A program made the translations under genes and the position numbers. This document shows positions 38,867-45,083 of a stretch of 64,000 nucleotides of DNA, in pieces. This DNA comes from Leptotrichia sp. oral taxon 223 (GTDB lineage Bacteria > Fusobacteriota > Fusobacteriia > Fusobacteriales > Leptotrichiaceae): NCBI RefSeq assembly GCF_013394795.1, contig NZ_JABXYU010000001.1, forward strand, positions 124,001 through 188,000. The letters run 5' to 3'. Each line of letters opens with the position of its first letter. Positions within the stretch are counted from its first letter, which is position 1. The notes under the pieces are model-generated. The model searched no databases, was not told the DNA's origin, and saw only the letters and a list, made by a program, of their open reading frames with translations.

Positions 38867-39093
38867 CTATAATAGTTTGATTTAATCTAAATATTTTGTT
38901 TATTGCTTTTGAGCGTGCTTGTAAAATACAAAAGTACTAAAAAGGTACTAAAATTTAAAAAGAGGCATATTTTAGCCTCTTTTACTTTATTCTTTGTTCC
39001 CTATAAAAGTATAACATAAATCTCTTATCTGTCAATCTTTATTTTTGTATCCCAACGATTTCAACAAAGCATCCGTGTCAGTTTTTTCTTTTT
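38867..39093. other. Probable prophage left boundary region
   Basis: Non-coding. It includes a short tandem repeat GTACTAAAAAG-GTACTAAAA at about 38932-38952 and a terminator. No att core can be proved because the other prophage end is outside the window. Confidence 0.45.
38957..38982 (-). terminator. Terminator downstream of the Panacea gene pair
   Basis: AAAAGAGGC and GCCTCTTTT arms around an 8-base loop. On the minus strand it ends in CTCTTTTTAAATTTT. It stops transcription at the prophage's left end. Confidence 0.7.
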
Positions 39094-39678
39094 CTAATTT
39101 TTGAATTTTATTTTTAGGTCTTCTAACTCGTTTTTTATATTATTTGTTCTATCATTTAAATTAATCATACAACAATTATAATTATCTCGATCTTTCTGAT
39201 TGTATTTATCACTAGGATATATCAAATGATGAGGATCTAAAAATAAAATGTCATAGACATTGTCTATTTTTTGAGTAATTATTCTTAATCCTTCTATTCC
39301 GAATTGGTAAAATTCGGCATCTTCTGAAACTTCTTTTTGGTTTCGTATTTTTCTCACAATTTCTCTACATATTTTTTCATTTTTTCCTTCTATTCTATGG
39401 TAATGATTCCCTTTATGTTGTATTTCTCCAACTTTTTTATTTTTCATATGTTTAAGAAATTTATCAAATAATAACACAAAATAATTATGTACTTCAAAGA
39501 TATCTTTTAAATAATTGGTAAATCCACTATTTGTTTTTATACTCTCAAAACTAATATTGTCTAATCTGAAATGTACACTTCCGTTATAAGGTTCAGCTGT
39601 TTTTATATTATTTGAACTTTTAGTGTTTGTAATTATTGATTTGTTTAGTTTTCTATTTTCTTTAACCTTTTTTTTCAT
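39094..39678 (-). CDS. Candidate toxin partner of a Panacea (DUF4065) antitoxin
   Basis: Not recognised by family. A 194-residue protein with a basic Lys-rich N terminus, a central 'LFDKFLKHMKNKKVGEIQHKGNHYHRI' region (in part) and a beta-rich 'YQFGIEGLRIITQKIDNVYDILFLDPHHLIYP' region (in part). Its ATG overlaps the stop of the DUF4065 gene, so translation is coupled. Panacea-domain proteins are known to neutralise many unrelated toxins encoded next to them, and this genetic layout fits. The product may therefore be a toxin of an unlisted type, but activity is inferred from position only. Confidence 0.55.
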   Translation of the reverse strand: MKKKVKENRKLNKSIITNTKSSNNIKTAEPYNGSVHFRLDNISFESIKTNSGFTNYLKDIFEVHNYFVLLFDKFLKHMKNKKVGEIQHKGNHYHRIEGKNEKICREIVRKIRNQKEVSEDAEFYQFGIEGLRIITQKIDNVYDILFLDPHHLIYPSDKYNQKDRDNYNCCMINLNDRTNNIKNELEDLKIKFKN

Positions 39679-40127
39679 TATCTCGTCGCATACTCCATAA
39701 ACATATCTATTTCGCTTATTTTTTTATTACTTGATTCGTACGGCTCTAAACCTATTCTTGCATTTTGCCACGGTTTTTCTTGATGAGAAATAGATTCTAA
39801 TTGATCACCATTATATCCTCCATAAACTTGCCAAATGCTTTGTAAATACTCATTTAAATTATTCAAATTGTTGGGAAACTCATCCTTTTTAGGTATTTCT
39901 TGCCAACCGTAGTGTGAATATTTATTATACAATTCTCTATTGACAGGACCGTGAACCCAAGCTTCGAAAATATAATTAAATAATCTATTTTGTATGTTAT
40001 TATAGTCATCATTATTTAGGTAAATAAACCAACTATAAGCATAGTAACACAATTTCTGTAATTTTTTATGAGTCATCGATTCCTGAAACAAAAACCATTC
40101 TGCAACATCAAATATAGTTATATCCAT
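39678..40127 (-). CDS. Panacea-domain (DUF4065 / SocA-like) protein
   Basis: A 149-residue protein spanning a full DUF4065 domain: 'MTHKKLQKLCYYAYSWFIYL' near residue 18 (in part), 'EAWVHGPVNRELYNKYSHYG' near 70 and the C-terminal 'PWQNARIG' block. Such domains occur in phage GepA/SocA-type proteins and as PanA antitoxins. It has its own extended -10 promoter and is the first of a two-gene unit behind the lysis-cassette terminator, the usual position for a prophage accessory (moron) locus. Confidence 0.85.
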   Translation of the reverse strand: MDITIFDVAEWFLFQESMTHKKLQKLCYYAYSWFIYLNNDDYNNIQNRLFNYIFEAWVHGPVNRELYNKYSHYGWQEIPKKDEFPNNLNNLNEYLQSIWQVYGGYNGDQLESISHQEKPWQNARIGLEPYESSNKKISEIDMFMEYATR

Positions 40128-40161
40128 AAAAATCTCCTCTTTTCTTTCTTATGCTTAATTA

Positions 40162-40170
40162 AGTATAACA
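40162..40170 (-). promoter_or_regulatory. Extended -10 promoter of the Panacea gene pair
   Basis: TGTTATACT on the minus strand, about 35 bases upstream of the DUF4065 start. It lies after the lysis-cassette terminator, so the pair can be expressed in the lysogen independently of late transcription. Confidence 0.5.
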
Positions 40171-40256
40171 TATTTTTTGAAAAATTCCCTTAGAATTTCA
40201 AAAAGATTTTTATCAATGTTCTATTCCTTTGATTTGTAATACCTTCTCTTTTGTTA

Positions 40257-40290
40257 TCAAAAAAAGAGGGTAGCCATCTCTGACTACCCA
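40257..40290 (-). terminator. Terminator of the prophage late/lysis transcript
   Basis: GGGTAG and CTACCC arms with a 10-base loop. On the minus strand TCTTTTTTT follows. Confidence 0.8.
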
Positions 40291-40295
40291 AAATT

Positions 40296-40619
40296 TTACA
40301 AAAATAATTTTACAAGTTTTTTCTTATTCTCCTTTATAGTTTCGTCACTTTCCTCGAATACTCCAAATCTATCAAATCCAGCAATAGTTATTAATGCTAT
40401 TAAATTCGTTCCTATCAAAAGCCACATATCCTCTCTCTTTGAATTTTCCTCCACAGAATCAAATATTCCTTTGTTACTTTCGTTCTTTAATTTACTTCGT
40501 AATAAATTTAAATTCTGTCTTCTTTGATAGCCTCTTAATTTTAATGTCATTACTGAATTTAAAAATATCAATGCTAACATAACAATTACAAATTTTCTAC
40601 TTCTGTGATACATTTTCAT
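40296..40619 (-). CDS. Two-helix membrane protein of the lysis cassette (spanin- or antiholin-like)
   Basis: A 107-residue protein, with the start taken at 40619 after GAGATGGT; the frame is open to 40691. It has an N-terminal hydrophobic helix ('FVIVMLALIFLNSV'), a polar Arg/Asn/Lys-rich helical middle and a second hydrophobic helix ('MWLLIGTNLIALITIAGF'). Its 5' end overlaps the 3' end of the holin gene. In a two-membrane host a late phage needs an outer-membrane disruption function, and this is one candidate. Family not recognised. Confidence 0.55.
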   Translation of the reverse strand: MKMYHRSRKFVIVMLALIFLNSVMTLKLRGYQRRQNLNLLRSKLKNESNKGIFDSVEENSKREDMWLLIGTNLIALITIAGFDRFGVFEESDETIKENKKKLVKLFL

Positions 40620-40968
40620 TTTTACCATCTCTCTTCTTGACAAATCCGAGCTTTTCCAGCAGAAGTTCCAAAAATCCTGTACTGATACCATATCTTTTCT
40701 GGTTTACTGTTTCCAGCAAAGCCTCTCCAAAAAATCCCAAGACAGGACTCCAAGGATATAAAAATCCAGCATTAAAATGTCCTACAACCTTATTAAGGGA
40801 TAGGGCAATAGCCATTGTCATTCCAGCAACGGCTATACGCTTGATGTACGGCTTTACTGGCTGATTGTCTATCATCTTCTGTGCCACTACTCCAAACAGC
40901 ACTCCTGAAAAGAACAGTATAAGGAAAAGTCCGTGATTGTCTATTATTACCTTTAAATCCTCTATCAT
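40597..40968 (-). CDS. Putative phage holin
   Basis: A 123-residue membrane protein with three hydrophobic segments: 'LFLILFFSGVLFGVVAQ', 'RIAVAGMTMAIALSLNKVV' and a third containing 'SPVLGFFGEALLE'. It has a charged C terminus 'KKRDGKNENVSQK'. Size, topology, and location downstream of two endolysin genes and upstream of the late terminator support a holin that releases them. Exact holin class not identified. Confidence 0.65.
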   Translation of the reverse strand: MIEDLKVIIDNHGLFLILFFSGVLFGVVAQKMIDNQPVKPYIKRIAVAGMTMAIALSLNKVVGHFNAGFLYPWSPVLGFFGEALLETVNQKRYGISTGFLELLLEKLGFVKKRDGKNENVSQK

Positions 40969-40986
40969 TAATTATGCCTCCAAAAA

Positions 40987-41231
40987 TTATTTCCCGTCAA
41001 AGTAATAGATAAACCCCGCCCTTGCCATTACTTCCCTATCCCCTCTAAAGTTGTCCCTATAATTAATATCGGCATACACATTGCTTCTGCTATAATCACG
41101 CCTGTAATCAATTATATTAAAGTCCATTCTGTTATTGACAACAGAGAACTTTTTGTTCTCCACTACCTTTTCTACAACTTTATCAACTATTTTATTCCCG
41201 ACAGCGGAAGTTATTTTTCCATTGTCGGCTT
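40987..41231 (-). other. -1-frame extension of the 130-residue lysis-cassette protein
   Basis: After the stop of the preceding gene (TAA at 41213-41211, in GGAAAAATAA) the -1 frame stays open to 40987. It encodes 'ITSAVGNKIVDKVVEKVVENKKF' (in part) and ends 'VMARAGFIYYFDGK'. It has no upstream ribosome binding site and no ATG before residue 35. A -1 shift on the five A would join it smoothly to the previous protein ('PTMEK' to 'ITSAV'). It is either programmed frameshifting or a recent frameshift mutation or sequencing error. Confidence 0.5.
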
Positions 41232-41603
41232 TGCTAAACCCTCTTGCTTTTCTTTGTTAAGCTGTCTTTCTATCTCTCTTGCAATTGCTTTTTCATCAAA
41301 CAGTTTATCCACCGTTGGTCTTAGTCTTTCAGGAAACATTTTTAAAACCAAGTTTTGCACTGTCAATACAGCCTGCACCAGTCTTTCCTCATTGGGCTTG
41401 ACTCCCTTCAACAGTTCTCCGAATGCAATCCCGTTTGGTATAAACTGTGCTATGTATCTTGCCATTTTCTTTTTAATCAAATATCTGTATCCTTTTACAA
41501 GATATGCTGAAATTCCCTTTACTACAAATCCAGCCAATGCTACCGCCACTAGATTTATTATATTTCCTCCAAATTGATTTAATACTGTTGTTATCACGTT
41601 CAT
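41211..41603 (-). CDS. Prophage membrane-associated lysis-cassette protein
   Basis: A 130-residue protein with one hydrophobic segment at the N terminus ('IINLVAVALAGFVVKGISAYLV'; in part), a basic 'KKKMARYIAQFIPNG' segment and a helical charged C-terminal half. Lies between the amidase and holin genes, with its start overlapping the amidase stop region. It may be a second holin-like or regulatory protein. The frame probably continues past the stop in the -1 frame to about 40987. Confidence 0.55.
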   Translation of the reverse strand: MNVITTVLNQFGGNIINLVAVALAGFVVKGISAYLVKGYRYLIKKKMARYIAQFIPNGIAFGELLKGVKPNEERLVQAVLTVQNLVLKMFPERLRPTVDKLFDEKAIAREIERQLNKEKQEGLAKPTMEK

Positions 41604-41604
41604 T

Positions 41605-42186
41605 TTACATCACTCCTTCAAAATATTCTTTTATAGATTTTTTTATCGCTTCCACATATTCCCGTTTTTTCTCTTTTCCGAGCTTCAAATCGCTATCGTT
41701 ATCGATGAAAAACGGTTCAATAATGTTACAAGGGGCATTTGTCCTATAAAGCAAGTAACTTCCCCTTGTTTCCATATCTTTGAATTTAATAGGATTCCGT
41801 TTCTTAATTTCATTTGTAACTCTTGGTTTCGCTCCTCTGTTGTGGATTCCAAAAGTTTCAGAAATATTTTTACTTAATATCTCTGCCAATTTTTTAGATT
41901 TCTCACTTGAATACCAGTAAAGCGCTTCTGTTCCTGAAGCAATTCCGTTAAACGAATTACAGTGCAGCGATAAAATCAAGTCTGATTTATAACCATTGAC
42001 TATCCCAATATTTTCAACTTTGTTATATCCCCTGTTATATTTTACGACTTCATACTCATTTTTTAATGCTTCCATAAGCATATCAGCAAGTTCGGTATTG
42101 TAAGCAAGCTCAGTCTCTTTTGTATGAGGGTTAATTGCTCCACAATCGTTTCCGCCGTGCCCAATTATTACACAAATTTTTTTCAT
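41605..42186 (-). CDS. Endolysin: N-acetylmuramoyl-L-alanine amidase (Amidase_3)
   Basis: A 193-residue zinc amidase that cuts between MurNAc and the stem peptide. 'VIIGHGGNDCGAIN' gives the first zinc histidine, 'KETELAYNTELADML' the glutamate ligand, 'LILSLHCNSF' the second histidine and 'NIIEPFFIDN' the catalytic glutamate. No separate cell-wall-binding domain or signal peptide is present, so it depends on the holin. It follows the GH108 lysin by one base. Confidence 0.9.
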   Translation of the reverse strand: MKKICVIIGHGGNDCGAINPHTKETELAYNTELADMLMEALKNEYEVVKYNRGYNKVENIGIVNGYKSDLILSLHCNSFNGIASGTEALYWYSSEKSKKLAEILSKNISETFGIHNRGAKPRVTNEIKKRNPIKFKDMETRGSYLLYRTNAPCNIIEPFFIDNDSDLKLGKEKKREYVEAIKKSIKEYFEGVM

Positions 42187-42187
42187 C

Positions 42188-42724
42188 TTACACCATCTCC
42201 TTCAAATATTTTTCTTTTCTATCAACACGATTCAACCACCCAGTCAAAAAAACTTTCTGTGTTGGATTATATTCAACTATAGAATGATAAAATTTTCTCT
42301 GTATACTGTGATAATCTCTCAAAAATTCTTCTGATTTTCCTTGTTCTTCCACTTCATTCAAGGCTTTTATGGTCTTGCTTCCAAAAATACCATCTACAAC
42401 TAGATTATAGCCAAAATATCTGTTTAATGTTACCTGTGCCTTTTTAGTTGCCCATTTTCCTGAGTTAAAACTCCAGTCACATATTGATAATGCAACCTTG
42501 TCATTTTTTACTTCATTCAAACGATTTTTCAGGTAATAGTCTTTTTCAAGTATTCTTTTTGCAAAATCTTGTGTTAAATTTTTCATAGAGCCATTGTATC
42601 CGTTTCTTCTTGCTTCATCTTTAGTAACTCCCCAAGTTGTTTCTCCACCCTTATCATTCTTGTCGTTGGTATAGCCACCCTCGACAGCCAACATAAAGCT
42701 GAAAATTTTGTCAAATCTATTCAT
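42188..42724 (-). CDS. Endolysin: GH108 glycosidase with C-terminal peptidoglycan-binding domain
   Basis: A 178-residue phage lysozyme of the GH108 family. 'LAVEGGYTNDKNDKGGETTWG' (in part) near residue 12 holds the catalytic glutamate in EGGY. The C-terminal half, with 'VVDGIFGSKTIKALN' around residue 112, matches PG_binding_3. The partner Amidase_3 lysin is directly downstream, giving cleavage of both glycan and peptide bonds. Confidence 0.92.
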   Translation of the reverse strand: MNRFDKIFSFMLAVEGGYTNDKNDKGGETTWGVTKDEARRNGYNGSMKNLTQDFAKRILEKDYYLKNRLNEVKNDKVALSICDWSFNSGKWATKKAQVTLNRYFGYNLVVDGIFGSKTIKALNEVEEQGKSEEFLRDYHSIQRKFYHSIVEYNPTQKVFLTGWLNRVDRKEKYLKEMV

Positions 42725-42934
42725 TTATACCACTTCCCATTCTTCACTAAATAATTCAATCATAGTTTCTTTCCAAGGCACTCTACCGTATCTAGATTCC
42801 ACATATAGATATGGAGCTGTCATTTTACTATTTTCGTCAGGAAATTGTGCTTTTATCACTACATCCTTGCTCCATTGCGGCAATCTCATTGCTTTTCCTT
42901 TTTTTACTTCTTCAAATGCTTTCCCAAAATTCAT
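42725..42934 (-). CDS. DUF2829 protein, Tad2 (anti-Thoeris) family
   Basis: A 69-residue protein with the whole DUF2829 layout: 'MNFGKAFEEVKKGKAMRLPQW' (in part) at the start, the middle 'MTAPYLYVESRYG' and the closing 'VPWKETMIELFSEEWEVV'. Tad2 of phage SPO1 belongs to this family and sequesters the cyclic ADP-ribose signal of type I Thoeris defence. Membership is clear from the motifs; whether this protein binds such a signal is inference. It is wedged between the tail-fibre accessory gene and the lysins, a typical site for a counter-defence gene. Confidence 0.75.
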   Translation of the reverse strand: MNFGKAFEEVKKGKAMRLPQWSKDVVIKAQFPDENSKMTAPYLYVESRYGRVPWKETMIELFSEEWEVV

Positions 42935-43501
42935 CTATGCCACTTCCTTTTCTACTTTTTTAATTTCTTTTGTTAATTTTGCTATTTCAGTTTTCAATAA
43001 ATCCATTTCGGACTTTATCTCTGTTATCCTTTCCTCTGTTTCGGTTATGTCAAAGCCTAGATTTTCAAATTCTGTTTTTTCTTCTTCTTTTTCTTCTAGC
43101 TCTTTCTTATATTTAACAAACTCTTGTTGTTTTTGATACCTCAACTCCTTTAAATATTTCAGTTTTTCTGCCTTATCCTCTACCCAAGTATTATTCTTGT
43201 TGTCCCAAGTGCTATATGGATTTGGTTTTTCAATAGTTTTTACTTCTCCGTATTCCAAATATTGTCCATCTGTCAAAATCACAATTCCAGCTTGAACTTG
43301 CTCTGATATAGTCATCTCTCTTACTTGTCCATCTTCAACAATAGGATTCTTTATTTCAATATAAGAAATATAATTTTCTCCCTCAATATATTCGCTACAA
43401 TATTTTAATTTGTCAGCTTCAAACTCTTTTTGTGATGGTGCTAAATATATTCCAATCAATTTCCCATTTTTATCATATAAATATATTTTAAATCCTTCCA
43501 T
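42935..43501 (-). CDS. Tail-fibre accessory / assembly-type protein
   Basis: A 188-residue protein. The N-terminal half is beta-rich ('FKIYLYDKNGKLIGIYLAP' in part; 'GQYLEYGEVKTIEKPNPYSTW') and the C-terminal 90 residues form a charged coiled coil (Glu/Lys heptads through 'ITETEERITEIKSEMDLLKTEI', in part). The pattern of 'YSTWDNKNNTWVED' is common in fibre-associated proteins of tailed phages. It lies directly after the recombinase gene and may help fold the fibre. Confidence 0.6.
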   Translation of the reverse strand: MEGFKIYLYDKNGKLIGIYLAPSQKEFEADKLKYCSEYIEGENYISYIEIKNPIVEDGQVREMTISEQVQAGIVILTDGQYLEYGEVKTIEKPNPYSTWDNKNNTWVEDKAEKLKYLKELRYQKQQEFVKYKKELEEKEEEKTEFENLGFDITETEERITEIKSEMDLLKTEIAKLTKEIKKVEKEVA

Positions 43502-43545
43502 TTTTTATTTCTCCTTTTCTCATTTTTCTTTATCTAATTTTTCTG

Positions 43546-44481
43546 CTAAAATCCAGCTTTTTTGCGAATCTCTAATAATTTGCTTTTCCTGTCTTTTGCA
43601 GTTGTTTTTTTGATGTAGTGCTTTTTAGTAACATCTACTCCATTGTGATTAGCAAATTCACTTGCTAATTCAATCCCACCGACTTCCGCCAATAAATTAA
43701 TACTAGTTTTCCTTAACGTGTGAGGATATAAATTATCTATTCCTACAAGTTTTCCTATTTTTCTAACTCGATCACGTATAGTTGATTTGCTCATTTGCTT
43801 AAATACTCCGTTGTATTTAGTAACAAATAAGTATTCTATGTTGCCTTTCCTACATTTCAACCACTCCTTTATCAAATTTAACGTGTTTTCAAATATCACA
43901 AATTCTACAATTTTTTGTTCTTTTTCTACAATTCCATTTATTATCCCATTTTCTAAATCTAAATTACTCATTTTAATTGAATGTAATGCCGATATTCGAC
44001 ATCCAGTATCAATAATAAGATTGAATATTATCTGATCTTGCAAATCATATTTTTCAGACAATTTCATTTTCACTTGTATTTCCACTATTTCCTTACTGTT
44101 TAAATAATAGCTTTCTCTCCTCTTTTCCACATCTGTAACTTTTAATCTATCTAGTTTATCCCGGAACGGATGCACCTCCACTAAATCTCTTTTAACAGCC
44201 CATATATAGAAACTACTTATTGCTGTTATTTTGTTGTTGATAGTCCTTGCATTGTTTCTTTTTACTTCCCTGCAGTATCTTATGTATCGTTCTAAAATAA
44301 CCACCATGTTTTTGGAATTTTTTCTGTTCAATAAATAACAATTATTTTCATATCGTCGTAAATACTCAATAAATTGTTTCATACTGTTTGTGTAAGTCCT
44401 ATATGTTGTGTTTTTTACACTTTCATTTCTCACTATACAACTGTTCAGATATTCCTTGTAGATTTCCCAGTTTTTATTCAT
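43546..44481 (-). CDS. Tyrosine recombinase, probable tail-fibre invertase
   Basis: A 311-residue phage-integrase-family recombinase. The N-terminal core-binding domain (about 1-110) precedes the catalytic domain, with the first arginine in 'DTGCRISALHSI', 'PHTLRKTSINLL' giving HxxR, and the nucleophile tyrosine in 'KKHYIKKT'. The start at 44481 follows AGGAGTG. It is not at the prophage edge but 45 bases from a crossover repeat bounding two convergent fibre tips (44526-44541 and 45169-45184), so it most likely inverts that segment. An integrase for the prophage itself may lie elsewhere. Confidence 0.85.
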   Translation of the reverse strand: MNKNWEIYKEYLNSCIVRNESVKNTTYRTYTNSMKQFIEYLRRYENNCYLLNRKNSKNMVVILERYIRYCREVKRNNARTINNKITAISSFYIWAVKRDLVEVHPFRDKLDRLKVTDVEKRRESYYLNSKEIVEIQVKMKLSEKYDLQDQIIFNLIIDTGCRISALHSIKMSNLDLENGIINGIVEKEQKIVEFVIFENTLNLIKEWLKCRKGNIEYLFVTKYNGVFKQMSKSTIRDRVRKIGKLVGIDNLYPHTLRKTSINLLAEVGGIELASEFANHNGVDVTKKHYIKKTTAKDRKSKLLEIRKKAGF

Positions 44482-44492
44482 TTGAATCACTC

Positions 44493-44515
44493 CTATACTT
44501 TTATTTTAAGTATAG
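44493..44515. promoter_or_regulatory. Inverted repeat overlapping the recombinase leader
   Basis: CTATACTT and AAGTATAG form a perfect 8-bp stem with a 7-base loop. On the minus strand it abuts the recombinase ribosome binding site (AGGAG overlaps the stem end) and includes a plausible -10 (TATACT). It could be an operator or a translation-blocking hairpin. On the plus strand it is followed by CTTTTTT and resembles a terminator. Confidence 0.5.
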
Positions 44516-44525
44516 CTTTTTTGAG

Positions 44526-44541
44526 TAAATTGGAAAATTTA
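44526..44541 (+). repeat. Invertible-cassette crossover site, left copy
   Basis: TAAATTGGAAAATTTA on the plus strand. Its exact inverse lies at 45169-45184. The site is itself nearly palindromic (TAAATT and AATTTA arms around GGAA), the form expected for a tyrosine-recombinase crossover core. It encodes KLENL in the same frame as the other copy. Confidence 0.8.
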
Positions 44542-44850
44542 CACACAATGGGAAATAATTATATTGAATTTCCAGATGGTCTAATAATCCAGTGGGGAGA
44601 AAACTATTTTGAAGGACTTTCAAGTACACCTGGGGCATCTATTACTAAAAATATTAATTTCCCAAAAACTTTTAAACAGAAATGTGTTAATGTCCAAATT
44701 TCAGGGATTTACAACTATTCAGATGAAAGTTTGGAAGTTACTTTTGTCTCGTCAAATATCACTAAAGAAAAATTCTTACTGCAAGTAATGCGACAACGTG
44801 GCGGCGGTGGCGAAAAAGCTGGATTTTTCTGGACTGCTATCGGGTATTAA
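44542..44850 (+). CDS. Silent alternative tail-fibre tip (tip B), inverted orientation
   Basis: A plus-strand open frame, opposite to all other late genes. After the crossover site it reads 'HTMGNNYIEFPDGLIIQWGE' and ends 'GEKAGFFWTAIGY', a typical C-terminal receptor-binding tip of phage fibres (about 102 residues). No start signal of its own is evident. If the 627-base segment 44542-45168 were inverted, this frame would fuse exactly to the fibre stem at KLENL. So it is a stored allele, not an independent gene. Confidence 0.8.
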   Translation, partial: HTMGNNYIEFPDGLIIQWGENYFEGLSSTPGASITKNINFPKTFKQKCVNVQISGIYNYSDESLEVTFVSSNITKEKFLLQVMRQRGGGGEKAGFFWTAIGY

Positions 44851-45083
44851 CTAATAGCAAAAGGAAAGCTAAAGCTGAAACTATATTTAATATTTGCTGT
44901 TATAGTTCCATCTCCGACGACTTTGACTTCTCCGTTTTTATTGACTGAAAATCTTTCAGCACGAAGATTATTCTGAATGATTGCTGCCGTACCTTCGAAT
45001 GCTGAAATTGGAGAAACAGGAAGTTTGCAAATTGTAGTATTTCCGTTTGAACTCACGGGGGAAACGTCGTGAAAATGGAACAT
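44847..45083 (-). pseudogene. C-terminal part of the active-orientation fibre tip (tip A), frame-shifted
   Basis: The frame reads 'VSSNGNTTICKLPVSPISAF' and onward to 'SFSFPFAIS', about 65 residues of a tail-fibre tip. It is one base out of frame with the stem gene. Deleting one C of a CCCCC run (plus-strand GGGGG at 45057-45061) would join 'SRRFP' to 'VSSNGN' smoothly. Its stop overlaps that of tip B, so the two tips are convergent. It could be phase variation by slippage, a mutation, or a sequencing error. Confidence 0.6.

Noticed and set aside
43546-44481. Recombinase as the prophage integrase at an att site
   Set aside because: It lies in the middle of the late region next to inverted repeats bounding fibre tips, not at a prophage end. 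An integration role cannot be excluded but is the weaker reading.
44374-44850. Plus-strand gene of 158 residues taken as a whole
   Set aside because: The first 50 residues are the antisense of the recombinase 5' end and leader. Only the part after the crossover site (44542 on) looks like a real protein, and it is a stored fibre tip without its own start.
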